From Klebsormidium nitens (lineage: Eukaryota > Streptophyta > Klebsormidiophyceae > Klebsormidiales > Klebsormidiaceae): a stretch of DNA of 50,570 nt. The translations under genes were made by a program, and so were the position numbers. Below are positions 47,708 through 50,570 of this stretch, one piece after another; the first letter of the stretch is position 1, and each line of letters starts with the position of its first letter. The stretch is from assembly GCA_000708835.1 (NCBI GenBank), contig DF237568.1:1-50570 (forward strand). The letters are read 5' to 3'. The notes beneath the pieces were generated by a model that was given only the letters and a program-made list of their open reading frames with translations, was not told where the DNA came from and searched no databases.

Positions 47708-49924
47708 ATGGCGACGAGTACATGTCTCAGGAGCACGGTCGGCACGGGCCTCTGTAGCGCTTCTGTTTTCGCTTCTGAAAAAACCTTGACTACCAACACA
47801 TGTACAAACAGATCAGCGGTGTGCAATTTTATTGGGCTTGAACAACGTGGGAAGGCAGTTGCGGGATTGTTTCTTGCAAGGAAAGGCTTCCAAAGCTTGG
47901 GAGTGTGCAGAACGAACGGACACTCAAGGAGGGGTTTGAGAGTCCAATCTATGTCCGAGGATAGTCCTCTCCCCTCTCAGATGAATGTGGAGGACGCTCT
48001 CAAGTTGTTTGGAGTGGCAGAAAACGCGTCCTTTGATGAGATCATCAAGGTCAGAAGGGACCTTGTTGCGCGCTTTGAAGGCGACATGGAGAAGCTGGCG
48101 GAGGTAAGGGAAAAAGAAACTCTCACTCGATTGTTCGTCTATAATCGTCTGAGCTGCAAAGTGAGGCCAGTAACCTGCCCTTGATTGGATGGATATACGG
48201 ACAGTAGAGTCTGCTTCACGTCCTCATAAAGATTGCTCATGGTCACAGCGTGAGAATTGCAAACAAGGGCTTTCCTGATGATCATGAAGTGCTCATTTGC
48301 GATGCTGCGTGGGACATGCTTTCTTATGCTATCCAGTTTTAAGAAAGTGTGACTGAAGGGACGGTTTTATGATATTTCCGGAACAAGACCGCTGTGATGG
48401 TGTCCAATTGCACAGACTATTTTCAAGTTGCAAGAAGTTTGCACATCGAAGTTCGAATATCCTGCCCGGCTTCACCTTCGATCTTGATTTGTAATGTTTG
48501 CTTGTGATAGCTGCAGGACCAAACTTGACATCGATGAAATACAGAAACATTCAGACGAGCTGCTTGCTTGTTACAGCTCTTCGGTGTACCTCACATGGGG
48601 CACCTACCCAGATCTTGTAAACACGGATGATGAAGCAGGACTTTGTGGTCGGCAATTGAAAGTGGCGACTCAGTTGGGGGTCTGGAGGAAAGGTTCAGCG
48701 TGTTTCTAGAAGTTGCTTAGTAGATAGGATGGAACGTAGGGCTCTTCGGATCTGCGTGTCTAATTTTCTGCTGGATTCTGCTCTGTATAGGGAGTGTGCT
48801 GGAAAGAAGAGCGCAGATTCTATTCTGCATAGCAATTGACGAGCCCTGCAAGATCGAAAATGGATGCAAAGAAACAACTGGAGTGTACGACATCATGGCT
48901 TTCCCTCGACAGCTCTCCCTAACCACGGGCAATTGCCTGTTCAAACAGGTTGATGAGGCGTATGACATCCTCCTCATGAAGAGCTTCTCAAGGAGGAAGG
49001 CGGGCCAAGTGAGCGAGGAGGGCATCCGTTTTGCTGACGTCAGGAAGGCCCGCCCCGCTAACCTCACCCCAGCGTGGCTGAAGTCAGCCCTATCCAAGGT
49101 CGCCGTCTCAGTTGAAACGCCCGACAGCAAAACCCTGGCAACTGAAGCTGCAGTGTTTGGGGTTCTGGCTGCGTGGACTTTTGCGGGGGGGCTTGCGCAG
49201 GGGGGAGATCTGACCCCCGTTTCGTCGGGTGGGGACGTACCAGGGCTGCAGCTGGCGCTCGCTTTGGGGGCAGCGTTTTACTTCCTGCAGAAGGAGAGGG
49301 TCAAAGCTGGTGAGGATCTGCTGTTGTTGTTTTGTTGATTTGTTGATTCACATTGTTATCTTGATACTATGATACATGACATTGTGTGTTCATGCGAGGA
49401 GAGCTGTTGACTCCGTCAAGCCCTTTTCCCTCCGCCCCATCATATCGGAGGGGCCGAAATAGTTGGTACATAAAAACCTTGGCAGCTGCTATGAGTATTG
49501 TGCTCTTCCTTGAAATACTATCTGGATTGGCTCTTCCAAAGTGAATAAAGTGTTTTCCTCTGGGCTCCCTAGTTTGCTGGTATTTCGTGTTCTCATCCCG
49601 CTTGTATTTTCGAAGCAGGAGACTGGGCTATTTTTCCCAAATTATATAATAGAGCTTGCTTGCAGGTAGACCCTTATAGACGGTGTTCCGCAGCAGATAA
49701 CTCAAAAGGGGCCGCACAATAACACCCATATGTCTTCCATTTGTGCAGTCAAGGCGGGGTTGATCACTGTTGGGGGCATGGCGACTGGATCCATTGTGGG
49801 CGGTCTTATTGAGGCATGGCTCCGGGTGGACATCGTACCCGTTTTGGGCATCGACTCGCCCGCAGTGGTCGTCAGCGAGTTCGTACTTGTGGCCCTGTTT
49901 CTTACAACAGCATATGTGCGGTGA
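47708..49924 (+). CDS. CPP1: CPP1-like plastid protein (chaperone-like protein of POR1), 3 exons
   Basis: Exons 47708-48103, 48949-49309 and 49749-49924 give 310 aa. In Arabidopsis, CPP1/CDF1 is a plastid membrane protein that stabilises protochlorophyllide oxidoreductase and supports chlorophyll synthesis. Residues 1 to about 80 look like a transit peptide (Ser/Thr/Arg-rich, few acids). A J-like domain without HPD follows: EDALKLFGVAENASFDEI, then VDEAYDILLMKSFSRRKAGQ. The family-specific middle has GIRFADVRKA and SVETPDSKTLATEA. Hydrophobic segments follow (AAVFGVLAAWTFAGG, VPGLQLALALGAAFYFL, VGGMATGSIVGGLIE), with the conserved end DIVPVLGIDSPAVVVSEF. Exon 1 joins exon 2 as MEKLAE/VDEAYD, as expected for the family, so nothing is missing in the 845-base intron. 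A separate stromal or thylakoid role cannot be judged from sequence. Confidence 0.92.
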
Positions 49925-50570
49925 GGGGTTGGCTCGAAGAAAAGTTTCAAGGTCTGAAAGTCTTCACAGGGCAGCCATGTTAGATACAACTTACGTTCAG
50001 CAGTTTGCTCTCTTTGCTCGAGGGCAGATTGGGCTCTAAGCTTTGTGTGTTGAGACTAAGACTTTCAAGAAAGTCAGGAGCTGAAGGTCTAGTGGCTAGG
50101 CGTAGCTTCTGTATATCGCAGCCTAATGCTAGGCGACTGTAAATCTGTACATGACCTTAGGTGCTGCACATATGCTCTGGGAGCGCTAGGACGATTGCAT
50201 GGATTCCCCGACCTGTACAGATTGCCGAATATCTTGCAAGCAAGTTGATGAATTAGGTTGGTTCGTTGCTTGCAAGGAGTGAGGTTTTCGCTTGGTGTCA
50301 TATTAAAAAGGATGTACAAACGTTGAGGTCCAATGCAAGGCTTCCTTCATGGTGGCAGCCAGGCCTCTGTCCCGACACTCGTCTGAATTGGTCACTGGAC
50401 TCCGTCATTTGAGTACTGGGCATAGATGTGTTCAAGTTGGCCGCGAATTGCTGGATAGCTCGCGCATTCCCTGTTGTATGTGCACTCTTATGTATCCTTA
50501 CGAACATTCACAAATATGCAGAACGAATTATTGTGAATCAGCTAGTGTAATATATCCTAGAATGTTATGA
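49925..50570. other. Right edge, no gene seen
   Basis: Follows the stop of the CPP1-like gene and probably includes its 3' untranslated region. The remaining short frames show no protein pattern. Confidence 0.35.

Noticed and set aside
392-49924. Tetrapyrrole gene cluster (bilin reductase plus CPP1)
   Set aside because: The two genes are about 44 kb apart with unrelated genes between, so co-location has no weight.

Overview
The window looks like nuclear DNA of a photosynthetic streptophyte, most simply a charophyte alga of the Klebsormidium type. This is inferred from gene content (phytochrome-chromophore-type bilin reductase, galactinol synthase, plastid POR-chaperone-like protein, LEA-2 protein, PC-esterase-like protein), near-balanced base composition, and genes cut into many short exons with GT-AG introns of about 0.1-1.2 kb. 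No operons, prokaryotic signals, rRNA, CRISPR array or complete autonomous transposon were seen. Exon models were built by hand from reading frame, splice sites and phase; every junction quoted keeps frame except two that are flagged.

Layout, left to right: (1) 392-3888 (+) ferredoxin-dependent bilin reductase, six exons. (2) 4563-5885 a non-autonomous inverted-repeat element flanked by TA. (3) 6696-7907 (-) intronless SGNH/PC-esterase-like type II membrane protein. (4) 8920-9231 intergenic block with four spaced repeats and two palindromes. (5) 9688-11861 (-) multi-pass membrane protein of unknown function. (6) 12833-15133 (+) four-exon small heat-shock protein. (7) 16761-24782 (-) nine-exon J-domain protein carrying a C-terminal CCCH zinc finger. 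(8) 26764-30665 (-) five-exon galactinol synthase. (9) 32098-40168 (-) thirteen-exon VWA-domain protein of unknown function. (10) 41096-42830 (+) paralogue of gene 5. (11) 44489-47086 (-) LEA-2/NHL-type single-pass protein. (12) 47708-49924 (+) CPP1-like plastid protein.

The genes do not form a pathway cluster. Several fit a stress and plastid theme: galactinol synthase supplies the galactosyl donor for raffinose oligosaccharides, the small heat-shock and J-domain proteins serve protein folding, LEA-2 proteins are linked to desiccation or defence, and the bilin reductase and CPP1 touch tetrapyrrole and light biology. Genes 5/6, 9/10 and 11/12 are divergent pairs that may share promoters; 1/3, 6/7 and 10/11 converge.

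Most worth a second look: the J-domain/CCCH architecture and its homopolymer frame break, the large unrecognised VWA protein, the inverted-repeat element, the repeat/palindrome block near 9 kb, and the membrane-protein paralogues whose introns sit at different places.
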